NCBI GenBank assembly: GCA_902782955.1
Contig: CACZPD010000104.1
Coordinates: 1-12,926, forward strand
Length of the DNA: 12,926 nucleotides
Source: an uncultured Erysipelotrichaceae bacterium
GTDB lineage: Bacteria > Bacillota_I > Bacilli_A > Erysipelotrichales > Erysipelotrichaceae
Reading direction: 5' to 3'
The position numbers and the translations under genes were made by a program. Positions 1 to 7,056 of this stretch are shown piece by piece (position 1 is the stretch's first letter; every line of letters begins with the position of its first letter). The notes below the pieces were generated by a model that saw only the letters and a program-made list of their open reading frames with translations, ran no database searches and was not told the origin of the DNA.

Positions 1-197
1 ACGCCGCCGATATGGGAATGCGCATCGACAAATCCCGGGATGACTGTCTTTCCTTCCGCGTCTGTTATTTCCGCGTCCGGTGTGCCGAGATCGGTTCCGA
101 TCGCTTTGATCTTTCCGTCATCGGAAATGAGGATATCCCCTTTGAAAGGAGAACTGTCTTTCATCGTATAGACCGTGCCGTTTTTGATTACATGCAT
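1..197 (-). CDS. Amidohydrolase-superfamily enzyme, C-terminus cut by window edge
   Basis: Only the first 65 codons are inside the window; the rest lies beyond position 1. The visible part is the small beta-sandwich start of a metal-dependent amidohydrolase (residues 1-50, including IKNGTVYTM and a typical GDILISDDGKI segment). It then enters the barrel through PGFVDAHSHIGG, where His60 and His62 form the HxH motif that binds the catalytic metal. The start is ATG at 197-195, with AAAGGAGA (minus strand of 207-214) nine bases upstream. The gene overlaps the stop of the preceding amidohydrolase-like gene by 10 bases (ATGCATGTAA), so the two are almost certainly one transcript and translationally coupled. 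Members of this superfamily hydrolyse amide, ring-amide or ester bonds in small molecules. Substrate cannot be assigned from this piece; an imidazolonepropionase-like or peptide-derivative hydrolase is possible. It is likely cytosolic, as no signal peptide is seen. Confidence 0.85.
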   Translation of the reverse strand, partial: MHVIKNGTVYTMKDSSPFKGDILISDDGKIKAIGTDLGTPDAEITDAEGKTVIPGFVDAHSHIGG

Positions 198-1339
198 CTG
201 AGTTCATCTCCTTTGCGGTAGATCGCCTTGCCGCCCATGTATGTTGTGATGATCTCCGCCCGGTATGTTTCCAGGGGATCCGCGCTCCAGATCACGAGGT
301 CCGCTCTTTTGCCTTCTTCGATGGATCCTGTCACGTCACCGACACCGAGCAGTTTCGCCGGGATCGATGTCATCATAGGAAGAACTTTCTTTTCATCTTT
401 CAGTATCTTCATCATGGCAATGCCCAGCCAGAGGACGTCCTCCCTGATCTGGAAGGAACTGTCGACACCGGACAAAGCGACGTCCAGGCCTTTTTCGTAT
501 AATTCCGCGATGCCTTTCAGATCCAGCTTCATGGCATCGTCATCCATGGTCATGCTGGAGGAACGGACGATCAGGGGGATCTTGTTTTCCAGGATCCATG
601 CGGAATCTGCGTGGATATCATATGCATTGCATAATACGAGATCGATGTCATACGGCTTCAGGATCTCAAATGCATGCAGGGCATCCTGCTCATTATCAAT
701 GCTCAGGAACAGGGGAAGTTCCTTGTCCAGCACTCTTCTGAGCGCTTCGAGCTTCATGTTCCGTTCCTTGCCTTCCTCGACTTTGTATTCTTTTGCCTGA
801 CGGAACTGTTCCTGCAGCTGTTCAAAGATCCACATCTTTGTCATCGGCGCCGCGTTTCGCTTTCCGTAGATATCCTTCATTCTTTTGCATACAGAGGCTT
901 TCATGCCCGCATACGGCCTGATGCACATTTTATACGGGTTTACACCATCAACTTCAAAGACTGCCATTGTACCGCCGAAGAGATTGTTGTCGGTCGGCGT
1001 CACACCGATCACGCAGAGGCCGAATGCGCCGAGCTGCTGAACCGTCGCAGCCCTGCCGTTGAATGCATAGCGGACATCCAGATGCGGCGTTACGGGATCG
1101 CTTGTCTCGTCATTATCGTTTGCGGAAGGACGTATTTCCGTTGCGGATCCGTTGATTCCCCAGGCGGATAATGCCTGGATAAATCCCGGAAGGATCTCTT
1201 TGCCTTCTGCGTCTATGATCTCGGAATCATCTGCTTCTATCCCCGGTGCGATTTTACGGATCATGCCGTCCTGCACCAGGATATCGCTCTGAAAAACATT
1301 TCCTTTGCCGTCATGAATACGGCCGTTTTTAATGAGCAT
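188..1339 (-). CDS. Amidohydrolase-like protein without metal ligands (probable pseudoenzyme)
   Basis: This 383-residue protein has the full architecture of a metal-dependent amidohydrolase. The N-terminal sandwich starts MLIKNGRIHDGKGN, the barrel is entered at PGF (residues 52-54), an ETSDPVTPHL segment (78-87) is typical of one amidohydrolase subfamily, and the C-terminus has the usual GSIEEGKRADLVIW closing strand. The normal DAHSHxG motif reads QALSAWG (residues 55-61), so both metal histidines are replaced by Leu57 and Ala59. The later barrel strands where family members carry the HxH-like and single His ligands read LFLSIDNEQD (210-219) and LVLCNAYD (234-241), also without histidine. 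The frame is intact and the length normal, so this is not a decaying gene; loss of catalysis with retained fold is inferred. ATG at 1339 follows AGGAGG (1349-1354, minus strand). It is the first gene of a two-gene operon and its stop overlaps the start of the catalytic-looking partner. Confidence 0.85.
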   Translation of the reverse strand: MLIKNGRIHDGKGNVFQSDILVQDGMIRKIAPGIEADDSEIIDAEGKEILPGFIQALSAWGINGSATEIRPSANDNDETSDPVTPHLDVRYAFNGRAATVQQLGAFGLCVIGVTPTDNNLFGGTMAVFEVDGVNPYKMCIRPYAGMKASVCKRMKDIYGKRNAAPMTKMWIFEQLQEQFRQAKEYKVEEGKERNMKLEALRRVLDKELPLFLSIDNEQDALHAFEILKPYDIDLVLCNAYDIHADSAWILENKIPLIVRSSSMTMDDDAMKLDLKGIAELYEKGLDVALSGVDSSFQIREDVLWLGIAMMKILKDEKKVLPMMTSIPAKLLGVGDVTGSIEEGKRADLVIWSADPLETYRAEIITTYMGGKAIYRKGDELRCM

Positions 1340-1370
1340 TTTTCATTTCCTCCTAATATCTGCATTTTTT

Positions 1371-1400
1371 ATTATATAGGGAGGATATGAAGAATAACAG
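1371..1400 (-). promoter_or_regulatory. Candidate promoter for the amidohydrolase pair
   Basis: On the minus strand a perfect TATAAT lies at 1376-1371, about 30 bases before the start codon at 1339 and its AGGAGG site. The -35 region is poor: CTGTTA at 1400-1395 gives an 18-base spacer but matches only half of the consensus. The position and the perfect -10 make this the likely promoter; the weak -35 suggests an activator or modest strength. Confidence 0.5.
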
Positions 1401-1418
1401 GGAAATACCATAGAGGAT

Positions 1419-1447
1419 TTGAACGCATGGTCTTTTTCATATATACT
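1419..1447 (+). promoter_or_regulatory. Sigma-A-type promoter for the peptide importer operon
   Basis: TTGAAC (1419-1424) and TATACT (1442-1447) are separated by exactly 17 bases, upstream of the first permease gene. This predicts a transcript start near 1454 and a leader of about 60 nt. The divergent amidohydrolase promoter lies about 45 bases away, so both could be controlled by one regulator bound between or over them. Confidence 0.6.
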
Positions 1448-1457
1448 AGGTATTAGT
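1445..1457. promoter_or_regulatory. Possible operator, short inverted repeat over the importer start site
   Basis: ACTA-GGTAT-TAGT is a 13-base sequence with 4-base inverted arms. It overlaps the end of the -10 box and the predicted transcript start of the importer operon, a position where a repressor would block initiation. The arms are short and a chance match is quite possible. Confidence 0.2.
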
Positions 1458-1512
1458 TTTTACTTCATTATCTCTACGTCCGGTATTGATTTTAAAAAAA
1501 GGGGATACATTC

Positions 1513-2481
1513 ATGAAACGATACATTTGGAAAAGGGTACTGACAGGAGCGCTGGTCGTTCTTTTTTCAGTTCTCTTCAATTTTGTTCTCATGCGTTTGG
1601 CTCCGGGCGATCCGACCAGGCTTCTGGCCGGCAAGGAAAACCCGAATCCTGCGACGATTCTTGCGCTGCAGGAAAGGTATGGTCTGAATAAGCCGATCAT
1701 GGTGCAGTTCGTTCTGTACATCAAACAGCTGCTGCACGGTGATTTTGGATTTTCCTATGTTTCCAACCGCCCGGTCATGACGATCATCGGTGAGCGTTTC
1801 GGCGCTACGATCCTGCTTGCGGTCGTCGGTCTGATCATTGAGATCACAGTCGGGATCCTGCTCGGCGTGCATGCCGCACAGCATCAGGGCAGCAAATTCG
1901 ATACGATCCTCAACGGAATATCGTATTTCTTTGATTCGACGCCTGCATTCTGGCTCGGTCTGATGATCATCCTTCTTTTCTCCAGCACACTGCATCTTCT
2001 GCCTACTTCCGGCATGTACAATGTCCGTGAGAACTATCAGGGTTTCAGAAGGGTGCTGGATGTCGGGTATCACATGATCCTGCCGACCCTGACGATGGTA
2101 GTCCTGAATATCCCGTATTATTTCCGAATTACCAGGTCCAGTGTCATGGAAACAATGAATGAAGATTATATTATGACACTCCGTTCCACCGGCATGCCTG
2201 AAAAGCAGATCTTCCGGAAATACGTGCTCCGAAATGCGCTGCTTCCGATCATCACGGTAGTCGGCATCACCATGGCTTACATGATCACCGGTGTTGCCTT
2301 TATCGAGATCGTATTTGCCTGGCCGGGAATGGGCCGTCTGATGCTCAATTCCATCACGACCAGGGATTATCCGGTACTGTCCGGCATCTATCTGCTTCTG
2401 TCTATTTCCGTTGCGGTCATGATGATCGTCGTGGATGTTGTCTATGCATATGCGGATCCGCGTATCCGTTATGAGGACTGA
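1513..2481 (+). CDS. dppB: Dpp/Opp-type peptide ABC transporter permease, first subunit
   Basis: This 322-residue inner-membrane permease belongs to the DppB/OppB family and is one half of the channel through which peptides handed over by the binding protein cross the membrane. The N-terminus RYIWKRVLTG followed by a membrane helix (residues 9-29) and APGDPTRLL (30-38) is characteristic. Further membrane segments lie near 98-120, 146-164, 186-203, 242-264 and 289-313. The cytoplasmic EAA-type loop that docks onto the ATPases is at about 218-246 (LRSTG...NALLP). The C-terminus YADPRIRYED is a typical ending. ATG at 1513 was chosen because AGGGGA (1500-1505) lies seven bases upstream; the frame is open further back only to a TTG without such support. 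It is followed 11 bases later by the second permease. Whether substrates are di- or oligopeptides, or another small molecule, cannot be told from the permease. Confidence 0.95.
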   Translation: MKRYIWKRVLTGALVVLFSVLFNFVLMRLAPGDPTRLLAGKENPNPATILALQERYGLNKPIMVQFVLYIKQLLHGDFGFSYVSNRPVMTIIGERFGATILLAVVGLIIEITVGILLGVHAAQHQGSKFDTILNGISYFFDSTPAFWLGLMIILLFSSTLHLLPTSGMYNVRENYQGFRRVLDVGYHMILPTLTMVVLNIPYYFRITRSSVMETMNEDYIMTLRSTGMPEKQIFRKYVLRNALLPIITVVGITMAYMITGVAFIEIVFAWPGMGRLMLNSITTRDYPVLSGIYLLLSISVAVMMIVVDVVYAYADPRIRYED

Positions 2482-2492
2482 GGAGGCAGGAA

Positions 2493-3332
2493 ATGAAAAA
2501 GTTTAAAGATTTTCTGAAGCGTGCCTGGAGTATTCCCCAGATGCGCATTGGTCTGATCCTGCTTGCTTTGCTCATACTCATGGCGATCTTCGCGCCGGTG
2601 CTGGCACCGCATGATCCGTATTATCTCTATGATGAAAGACTGCATGCACCATGTGCGGAATATCCGCTGGGTACAGACGGCGTCGGGCACTGTGTTCTGA
2701 GCCAGATCATTTACGGTTCCCGCACATCCCTGACGATCGGTGTCATCGCGGCCAGCATTTCAGCTGTCATTGGTACGACAGTCGGCGGTGTTGCCGGATT
2801 CTTCGGCGGCAAGACCGACAAAGTTCTGAATGAAGTCATGAATGTGTTCCTGATGATCCCGTCCTTCTTCCTGATCCTCCTAATCGTAGCGATCTACGGA
2901 AGTTCCATGCTGAATGTCATGATCATCATCGGTCTGACTTCATGGGTCGGCAACGCGCGTCTGATGCGCGCACAGGCAATTTCGCTCAAGCAGCGTACTT
3001 TCATCCGCAGCGCAGAGGCAATGGGTGAAAGCAAATCCTCGATCCTGTGGAAACATATTATCCCCAACGGCATATTCCCGATCATCGCCAATACGACGAT
3101 GAATATCTCCGGCGCCATCCTTTCGGAAGCCGGCCTGGCATTCATCGGTCTCGGTGACCCGAATATCATTTCCTGGGGACAGATCATCGATGCCGGAAAG
3201 AAATATCTGCCGAAATGCTGGTGGATCACTTCCTTCTCCGGACTTGCGGTCGTATTTACCGTACTGGCATTCTATCTGATCGGTGACGGACTCACGAAAG
3301 TTCTCACACCGAAGATGACACAGCAGAAATAG
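2493..3332 (+). CDS. dppC: Dpp/Opp-type peptide ABC transporter permease, second subunit
   Basis: This 279-residue protein of the DppC/OppC family pairs with the upstream permease. It starts with a short cytoplasmic segment and a first membrane helix (residues 18-38), then FAPVLAPHDPY, followed by a short loop with PLGTDGVGH (58-66). More hydrophobic segments fall at about 78-104, 117-135, 140-155, 192-213 and 246-263. The EAA loop is clear at 174-191 (EAMGESKSSILWKHIIPN). The C-terminal GLAFIGLGDPNIISWGQ segment is a family hallmark. One small departure: the usual GTDxxGRD reads GTDGVGHC here. The start ATG is preceded by GAGGAGG, and the gap to the first ATPase gene is 11 bases. It is somewhat shorter than many family members, mainly at the N-terminus. 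Confidence 0.95.
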   Translation: MKKFKDFLKRAWSIPQMRIGLILLALLILMAIFAPVLAPHDPYYLYDERLHAPCAEYPLGTDGVGHCVLSQIIYGSRTSLTIGVIAASISAVIGTTVGGVAGFFGGKTDKVLNEVMNVFLMIPSFFLILLIVAIYGSSMLNVMIIIGLTSWVGNARLMRAQAISLKQRTFIRSAEAMGESKSSILWKHIIPNGIFPIIANTTMNISGAILSEAGLAFIGLGDPNIISWGQIIDAGKKYLPKCWWITSFSGLAVVFTVLAFYLIGDGLTKVLTPKMTQQK

Positions 3333-3343
3333 GGAGGCAGGAC

Positions 3344-4315
3344 ATGAGTTTACTGGAAGTTAAAGATGTCAGCATCACCTATCAGATGCCGAATAAAAGT
3401 GTTTATGCCGTTCAGAATGTCAATCTGACGCTGAACGAACAGGAATCCGTGGGAATCGTCGGCGAATCCGGTTCCGGAAAAAGTACGCTGGCGATGGGTA
3501 TCCTGCGGCTTCTGCCCAGCAATGCGAAGATCACCGGTGAAGCACTTCTGCACGGGGAGGATATCTTCAAGATGTCCGAAAAGCGCCTGCGTGAAGTCCG
3601 CTGGGTCAATATGTCCGTAGTATTCCAGAAGGCAATGAATGCCATGAGCCCGGTCCACAAGATCGGCCTGCAGATGCTGGATATCTACAAAGTCCATTAT
3701 CCGGATACACCGGATGCAGAGATCAAAACGAAGATCATCGAACTCTTCAAGATCGTCAATCTGCCGCCGCGTGTCTATGATTCCTATCCGCATGAGCTCT
3801 CAGGCGGTATGATGCAGAGAGTGGCGATCGCCCTGAGCCTGATCTTCCAGCCGGAGATGCTGATCATGGATGAAGCGACGACCGCGCTGGATGTCGTTAC
3901 GCAGAGCCAGATCCTCGATGAGATCATGGATCTGGAAAAGAATATGAATATCGCCCGTATCATGATCACGCACGACGTATCAGTCGTCGCTTCCACATGC
4001 AAGCGCGTGGTCGTCATGTACGCGGGACAGATGATGGAAGACGGAGATGTAACGGATGTACTCGTCAAGCCGAAACATCCGTATACAAAGGGCCTGCTCA
4101 ATTCCTTCCCGTCCTTCTCGGGTGAAAAAACGGAACTGAGGGGGATCCCGGGCAATCTGCCGGATCTTTCCGTCCTCGCAAAAGGATGCGTATTCGCGGA
4201 CCGCTGCCCGTACGCAAAGGAAAAATGCTTCAATGAAAAACCCGAACTGAAGACGATCGCCGGAAACTGGCATACCGCATGTCATTATCCGCTCGGGGAG
4301 GAAGACAATGCCTGA
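3344..4315 (+). CDS. dppD: Peptide ABC transporter ATP-binding protein, DppD/OppD type
   Basis: This cytoplasmic ATPase drives the importer together with the next gene product. It has 323 residues with all motifs in order: Walker A GESGSGKST (40-48), Q-loop glutamine 95, signature LSGGM (152-156), Walker B MLIMDE (171-176) and switch histidine 210. The C-terminal extension found on peptide and nickel importers follows (HPYTKGLLNSFP, then CVFADRCPYAKEKC). It carries four cysteines at 282, 288, 295 and 313, the arrangement reported to hold a 4Fe-4S cluster in DppD-type ATPases; a cluster here is inferred. GGGAGG precedes the ATG. The stop overlaps the start of the second ATPase gene by 8 bases, which implies translational coupling and balanced production of the two ATPases. 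Confidence 0.95.
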   Translation: MSLLEVKDVSITYQMPNKSVYAVQNVNLTLNEQESVGIVGESGSGKSTLAMGILRLLPSNAKITGEALLHGEDIFKMSEKRLREVRWVNMSVVFQKAMNAMSPVHKIGLQMLDIYKVHYPDTPDAEIKTKIIELFKIVNLPPRVYDSYPHELSGGMMQRVAIALSLIFQPEMLIMDEATTALDVVTQSQILDEIMDLEKNMNIARIMITHDVSVVASTCKRVVVMYAGQMMEDGDVTDVLVKPKHPYTKGLLNSFPSFSGEKTELRGIPGNLPDLSVLAKGCVFADRCPYAKEKCFNEKPELKTIAGNWHTACHYPLGEEDNA

Positions 4316-5300
4316 GATCATCGTAAAGGATTTAATGAAATACTACCGTCAGAAAAAGGCGGTCACGACAGACAAGGGGACGATCAAGAATGCGGAAGTC
4401 AAAGCGGTTGACGGTGTTTCCTTTGAACTGGAAAAAGGCGAGATCCTCGGTGTCATCGGTGAATCCGGATGCGGAAAATCCACGCTCGGCAGAGTGCTGG
4501 TAGGACTGGAAAAACCGACATCAGGCGAGATCACGATCAGCGGCACCGACAGTCAGGCGCTTCTGAAGAAAGACAGGAAGTCATTCCACCGGATGGTGCA
4601 GATCGTTTTCCAGAACCCGTTTGATACATTTGATCCCCGGCATACCATCCGCAAGATCCTTGTGGATGCCTGCAAGATGCACAATATCGGGGCGAATGAA
4701 GCAGAACGTACGGAGATTGTCCTGAACATCATGCGTGAAGCAGGCCTGCAGCCGCCGGAAGATTACCTTGACCGGTATTCGTTTGAACTTTCAGGCGGAC
4801 AGCTGCAGAGAATTTCAATTCTCAGGAGCATGCTGCTGGACCCGAGCTTCCTGGTTGCCGATGAGCCGGTATCCATGCTGGACGTATCCGTCCGTGCGGA
4901 TATCATAAACATGCTGCTGAAACTGGTGCGTGAAAAAAACGCGACCATGGTATTCATCTCGCATGATATTGCGACGACCCGTTATATTTCCGACCGTGTC
5001 GCAGTCATGTATCTCGGCCGGATCGTTGAAATGGGCAGAACAGACGATATCCTGCATCATCCGATGCATCCGTATACGAGGGCGCTGATCTCCAACAACG
5101 CGTCTCTTGACCCGAATGAAAAACGGGAGAGGATCCCGATCCCGGGCGAACCGCCGACACCGATCGGAACAGGGCCAGGCTGCTACTTTGCACCGCGCTG
5201 CCCGTTCGCCAAGGAACACTGTTTCAAGTCCTATCCGGAATACCAGACAGGGAAAGACGGAAGGATCGTATCCTGTTTTGAAGTTGACGCACAGAAATAA
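4308..5300 (+). CDS. dppF: Peptide ABC transporter ATP-binding protein, DppF/OppF type
   Basis: This is the second ATPase of the importer, 330 residues. It shows Walker A GESGCGKST (51-59), Q-loop glutamine 102 in VFQNPFDTFDP, signature LSGGQ (161-165), Walker B FLVADE (181-186) followed by PVSMLDVSVRAD, and switch histidine 219 in ISHD. The insertion near residues 15-30 before the first core strand (RQKKAVTTDKGTIKN) is usual for OppF-like proteins. The C-terminal peptide-importer extension has cysteines at 292, 298, 305 and 323 in the same CxxxxxC pattern as its partner, so both ATPases could hold an iron-sulfur cluster. GGGGAGG lies before ATG 4308, inside the end of the first ATPase gene. 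A promoter for the next gene is embedded in its last codons. Confidence 0.95.
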   Translation: MPEIIVKDLMKYYRQKKAVTTDKGTIKNAEVKAVDGVSFELEKGEILGVIGESGCGKSTLGRVLVGLEKPTSGEITISGTDSQALLKKDRKSFHRMVQIVFQNPFDTFDPRHTIRKILVDACKMHNIGANEAERTEIVLNIMREAGLQPPEDYLDRYSFELSGGQLQRISILRSMLLDPSFLVADEPVSMLDVSVRADIINMLLKLVREKNATMVFISHDIATTRYISDRVAVMYLGRIVEMGRTDDILHHPMHPYTRALISNNASLDPNEKRERIPIPGEPPTPIGTGPGCYFAPRCPFAKEHCFKSYPEYQTGKDGRIVSCFEVDAQK

Positions 5301-5312
5301 TCATTATTTAAT
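5284..5312 (+). promoter_or_regulatory. Internal promoter for the binding-protein gene
   Basis: TTGACG (5284-5289) and TTTAAT (5307-5312) have a 17-base spacer, each box matching five of six consensus positions. The -35 lies in the final codons of the second ATPase gene and the -10 just after its stop. A transcript starting near 5319 would carry about 75 nt of leader before the binding protein. This fits the general need for the binding protein in excess over the membrane complex. Confidence 0.6.
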
Positions 5313-5327
5313 TAGGGTAATACTGAT

Positions 5328-5340
5328 CCGGAGGATCCGG
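5328..5340 (+). other. Small hairpin near the 5' end of the predicted binding-protein mRNA
   Basis: CCGGA-GGA-TCCGG forms a GC-rich 5-bp stem with a 3-nt loop, followed by no T-run, so it is not a terminator. It begins about nine bases after the predicted start at 5319. Such a 5' hairpin could protect the binding-protein message. In the long operon transcript it could also mark a processing boundary. A second CCGGA at 5351-5355 could pair with the same TCCGG arm as an alternative. The stem is short and its role is speculative. Confidence 0.3.
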
Positions 5341-5393
5341 CGCAGGGAAACCGGATATTCGGAAAAGTAACCATAGATCTAAGGGAGGAAAGA

Positions 5394-6986
5394 ATGAAAA
5401 AATTACTCAAGGGTGCTCTCGGCCTGACACTGGCACTGGCACTCGCTGCCTGCAGCGGCGGAAGCGGCGCTAATGGCGGAGAGAGCGGTGGATCTGCCGG
5501 CGAAGTCAAAAAGGGCGGCACATATATCATCGGTGTTTCAGGTGAAGCTACAACATTGAACCCCGACGCAACTGCAGATGATTACAACTACGCTATCGTT
5601 CAGAATCTTTACAGCCGTTTATACAAACTTGGCAATGACTTTGAGGCAAAACCGGACCTCGCTGAAAGCTATGAGCTTTCAGACGATGGTATGAAGTACA
5701 CATTCCATCTGAGGAGCGGTGTTGTCTGGACAGACGGTGAACCCTGCACATCAGCTGATGTCAAGTATACTTATGACGAGATCATCAAACAGGAATTCGC
5801 TTTCGCAAGTGTTTTCGAGAATGTTGACACCATCGAAACACCGGATGATCTGACAGTTGTCTTCAACATGAAGAACCCGGATCCGTCTTTCATGGGAAAT
5901 GTTTCCTGGTATGGCACATTCATCCTGCCGAAACACATCTATGAAGGCACAGACTGGCTGACAAACCCGGCAAACGAGAACCCGGTAGGCACAGGACCAT
6001 TCAAACTCGACCAGTGGAACAAGGGTACAGACATCCAGATCGTTCCGAACGAGAACTATTTCGGTGACCAGCCGCTTCTGGACCGTGTAATCTACACAGT
6101 TAAACCGGATGCGACAACATGCTACCAGTCCTGGCTCAACGGTGAGATCGATGAATCCTGGTATTATACAGAATCTGAATTCGGTGATCTCGAAAAAGAA
6201 ACTGATAAATATCAGTGGATCGAACAGCTCTGGCCGTCTCCGTGGTATATCGTATTCAACACCGAAAAGGGACAGTGTGCTGACCCGGCAGTCCGCCGTG
6301 CGATCGCAACAGGTCTGAACCGTCAGGAAGTTTCCGAAAAGGGAACATCCGGAATCAAGCCGGCTTCCGAATACTTCATCCCGCTGCTTTACAAGGATGC
6401 TCATAACGAAGAATACAAACTTCCGGATTATGATCCTGCCAAGGCAATGCAGATCCTCGAAGAAGCTGGATATAAGAAGGATGACAAGGGCTACTACCTG
6501 CACATTACATTCACATCACAGGCTGGTCTCCCTGAAGTTGAACAGGTCATCAAGGCCAACATGGAAAAGATCGGTATCGATCTGAAGATTGACTCTCTCG
6601 ACTACACGATCTGGTCTGAAAAAGTTGAACCGGGTGACTATGAAATGGCTTGGATGGGCGGATTCCAGGGACCGGATGTTGTCGCTACAGGAAAACGTCT
6701 TGTTACAAACGGCATGATCAACTACTCCCGTTACAGCAATCCGGAAGTTGACAAGCTGTATGAAGAAGCGAACAGAGAACCTGACACAGCAAAACAGAAT
6801 GAGCTGATCAAGAAGGTACAGGAATACCTCGCTGAAGATATTCCGAACCTGAACATGGTCGACTATATGGATAAGATGCCGATGTACAGCTACATCAAGG
6901 GACATCCGTCATTCTCTGAGAAGGACGGCGGCTCCATGGAAAAAGCAGGCTTCTCCGAAATGACATACGTCTGGCTGGATAAGTAA
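5394..6986 (+). CDS. Peptide ABC transporter substrate-binding lipoprotein (SBP family 5)
   Basis: This 530-residue extracellular receptor of the importer is anchored to the outer face of the membrane. The N-terminus is a lipoprotein signal: MKKLLKG, a hydrophobic run, then the lipobox LAAC with the lipid-modified Cys20. A Gly/Ser-rich linker (residues 21-37) leads into the mature fold at KKGGTYIIGVSGEATTLNPD. Family 5 hallmarks follow: LAESYELSDDGMKYTFHLR (about 84-102), WTDGEP with SADVKYTYDEI, and VGTGPFKLDQW near 197-207. Length is normal for DppA/OppA-type receptors. The start follows GGGAGG (5382-5387). Codon choice differs by eye from the neighbouring genes, with more ACA, GCT and GTT and fewer ACG and GCG, consistent with strong expression. 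An internal promoter upstream and a terminator-like hairpin downstream frame it. Peptide binding is inferred from the family and neighbours; the ligand class is not provable here. Confidence 0.95.
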   Translation: MKKLLKGALGLTLALALAACSGGSGANGGESGGSAGEVKKGGTYIIGVSGEATTLNPDATADDYNYAIVQNLYSRLYKLGNDFEAKPDLAESYELSDDGMKYTFHLRSGVVWTDGEPCTSADVKYTYDEIIKQEFAFASVFENVDTIETPDDLTVVFNMKNPDPSFMGNVSWYGTFILPKHIYEGTDWLTNPANENPVGTGPFKLDQWNKGTDIQIVPNENYFGDQPLLDRVIYTVKPDATTCYQSWLNGEIDESWYYTESEFGDLEKETDKYQWIEQLWPSPWYIVFNTEKGQCADPAVRRAIATGLNRQEVSEKGTSGIKPASEYFIPLLYKDAHNEEYKLPDYDPAKAMQILEEAGYKKDDKGYYLHITFTSQAGLPEVEQVIKANMEKIGIDLKIDSLDYTIWSEKVEPGDYEMAWMGGFQGPDVVATGKRLVTNGMINYSRYSNPEVDKLYEEANREPDTAKQNELIKKVQEYLAEDIPNLNMVDYMDKMPMYSYIKGHPSFSEKDGGSMEKAGFSEMTYVWLDK

Positions 6987-7010
6987 TAACCTGTATTAAC
7001 CAGAACAAAA

Positions 7011-7038
7011 GAGGGCAGAGATGAAAGTCTCTGCCTTT
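7011..7038 (+). terminator. Terminator-like hairpin after the importer operon
   Basis: GGCAGAGA (7014-7021) pairs perfectly with TCTCTGCC (7028-7035) across the loop TGAAAG. The stem can be extended by G.T and A-T pairs at 7011-7013 with 7036-7038. Only three Ts follow, so termination may be partial. No convincing promoter is seen between this hairpin and the M14-like gene, so that gene pair may depend on readthrough. Confidence 0.55.
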
Positions 7039-7045
7039 ACAGAAA

Positions 7046-7051
7046 GTAGGA
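7046..7051 (+). promoter_or_regulatory. Ribosome binding site that decides the M14-like start
   Basis: GTAGGA lies five bases before ATG 7057. The in-frame ATG at 7021 has GAGGG before it, but both that site and that ATG lie within the terminator-like hairpin stem and would be hidden when the hairpin forms. The later start also gives the more natural N-terminus MNFEHLLNNIPD. Confidence 0.5.
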
Positions 7052-7056
7052 ATAAT

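Noticed and set aside
228..800. Plus-strand open frame of 190 codons opposite the amidohydrolase-like gene
   Set aside because: It is the complement of a clear protein-coding gene, shows no recognisable family pattern and has no ribosome binding site; it comes from codon bias on the other strand.
188..1339. Amidohydrolase-like gene as a decaying pseudogene
   Set aside because: There is no frameshift or internal stop, it is full length with a strong ribosome binding site, and non-metal regions remain conserved in pattern; a maintained pseudoenzyme is more likely.
1486..1512. Upstream TTG start for the first permease
   Set aside because: The ribosome binding site AGGGGA lies between this TTG and ATG 1513 and is correctly spaced only for the ATG; the family N-terminus also begins there.
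5751..6503. Minus-strand open frame of 250 codons inside the binding-protein gene
   Set aside because: Its cysteine- and phenylalanine-rich translation has no family features, and the plus strand encodes an unmistakable SBP family 5 protein here.
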